Source: Dehalococcoidia bacterium
GTDB taxonomy: Bacteria > Chloroflexota > Dehalococcoidia > GIF9 > UBA5620
Assembly: GCA_016783225.1 (NCBI GenBank)
Contig: JADHWZ010000148.1
Span: 1-5,159, forward strand
Length of the DNA stretch: 5,159 bases
Direction: 5' to 3'
Positions 4,672-5,159 of this stretch are shown piece by piece. The notes under the pieces are model-generated. The model saw only the letters and a program-made list of their open reading frames with translations. It ran no database searches and was not told the DNA's origin. Position 1 is the stretch's first letter, and each line of letters starts with the position of its first letter. The translations under genes were made by a program, and so were the position numbers.

Positions 4672-4757
4672 CTTCTTGAGTTAGAGTTGCTGGCAGGAGA
4701 ACTGGCTGTCAAGACGTCAAAGTAACTAGGAGATGCTGTACTGCGGATATTGAACAA

Positions 4758-4919
4758 TTCGCCCTTTTGTTGCGTTCAAATAACAATCCAAGCTTTTGTT
4801 ACCTCGTGCGTATCTGAGCACTTATGCCTCAGGAGAAAAACGAGGAATTGCAGGCACTTGAACCTTCTTCATTGCAATAGTATCATGTCCATAGCTATGT
4901 TCAAGCTCAGTCGTGGTAA
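4758..4919. other. Divergent intergenic region before the acetyltransferase
   Basis: No gene is supported here. It holds the acetyltransferase promoter at 4858-4886. An inverted repeat TTGAAC (4750-4755) / GTTCAA (4774-4779) spans its left edge. On the minus strand it may contain unrecognisable upstream remains of the hsdS fragment. Confidence 0.4.
4858..4886 (+). promoter_or_regulatory. Probable sigma-70 promoter of the acetyltransferase gene
   Basis: TTGAAC (4858-4863), a 17-base spacer, and TATCAT (4881-4886) resemble TTGACA and TATAAT. Transcription would start near 4893, giving a leader of roughly 27 bases before ATG 4920. The optimal spacing and correct position support it. Confidence 0.55.
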
Positions 4920-5159
4920 ATGATCAGGAAACTTCTTCTCAAAGACGCAAATACCATCTATGAGATCATAAACCAAGCGGCTCGGGCATACCAGGGCATG
5001 ATTCCGGACGATTGTTATCACGAGCCCTACATGCTGAAAGAAGAGCTCCGTCGTGAGATGAAGAATATGGCTTTCTTTGGCTGGGAAGAAGAGGGTAAGT
5101 TGGTAGGGCTGATGGGTTTCCAGCCGGTCAAGGATGTCACACTCATCAGGCACGCTTAT
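4920..5159 (+). CDS. GNAT-family N-acetyltransferase (partial, 3' end outside window)
   Basis: The first 80 codons of a gene leaving the right edge. It begins MIRKLLLKDANTIYEIINQA, the N-terminal beta strand and helix of a GNAT fold. It continues with FFGWEEEGKLVGLMGFQPV, the characteristic beta-hairpin where the enzyme edge strands lie, then KDVTLIRHAY leading into the acetyl-CoA-binding strand. The acetyl-CoA loop (R/Q-x-x-G-x-G/A) would lie beyond the window. GNAT enzymes move the acetyl group from acetyl-CoA to an amine; the substrate here is unknown. An in-frame TAA at 4917-4919 abuts the ATG, so 4920 is the earliest start. The ribosome binding site is weak (GTGG at 4913-4916). It is divergent from the restriction/toxin genes and probably ordinary chromosomal or cargo metabolism. 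Confidence 0.8.
   Translation, partial: MIRKLLLKDANTIYEIINQAARAYQGMIPDDCYHEPYMLKEELRREMKNMAFFGWEEEGKLVGLMGFQPVKDVTLIRHAY

Noticed and set aside
4554..4757. Intact 67-codon minus-strand gene
   Set aside because: Its Ser/Asn-rich product has no ribosome binding site. Part of it resembles an HsdS segment in a shifted frame, so it is better explained as pseudogene sequence.
4750..4779. TTGAAC/GTTCAA inverted repeat as an operator
   Set aside because: Six-base arms 18 bases apart are common by chance, and the site is about 110 bases from the acetyltransferase promoter.
1..5159. CRISPR array, tRNA, rRNA, transposase or integrase
   Set aside because: No regularly spaced repeats, no T-arm-like tRNA pattern, and no transposase or recombinase motif were seen on either strand.

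Overview
The window is a bacterial accessory region that reads like a defence or mobile gene island. Strong Shine-Dalgarno sequences (AAGGAGG type), short gene overlaps and a predominantly minus-strand gene train all point to bacteria. The organism cannot be fixed from the sequence. The acetyltransferase and the cysteine-rich small protein remind me of anaerobic environmental lineages such as Chloroflexota, but that is a weak impression.

Layout from left to right. Positions 2-577 (+) hold the C-terminal end of a large helicase/restriction-type protein that enters from outside the window. Convergent to it is a minus-strand train running from about 4650 down to 655. In transcription order it contains: a decayed C-terminal fragment of a type I restriction specificity subunit (hsdS'); an XRE/HTH-ImmA/IrrE zinc peptidase gene that starts in an ATGA overlap with that fragment; a PIN-domain RNase gene that starts in a TTGA overlap with the peptidase gene; a GIY-YIG-like nuclease; a 58-residue protein with two HPPxCxCxxC motifs; a poorly defined small hydrophobic ORF; a stand-alone caspase-like (CHAT/C14-type) peptidase; and a small unknown ORF. 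Positions 4920-5159 (+) hold the start of a GNAT acetyltransferase with a good promoter, leaving at the right edge.

How they may work together. The XRE-ImmA/PIN pair is a plausible regulator-toxin unit inserted directly behind a restriction-modification gene that has since decayed. The GIY-YIG protein, the cysteine-rich protein and the caspase-like peptidase are further candidate defence components on the same strand. Whether all are co-transcribed is unknown: there are gaps of about 60 to 290 bases between blocks and no clear internal terminator.

The most interesting items are the caspase-like peptidase with its two tiny flanking ORFs, the unlisted 58-residue zinc-ligand protein, and a 17-bp exact repeat (771-787 and 2325-2341). 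Each repeat copy is followed on the minus strand by a different but perfect 6-bp hairpin.
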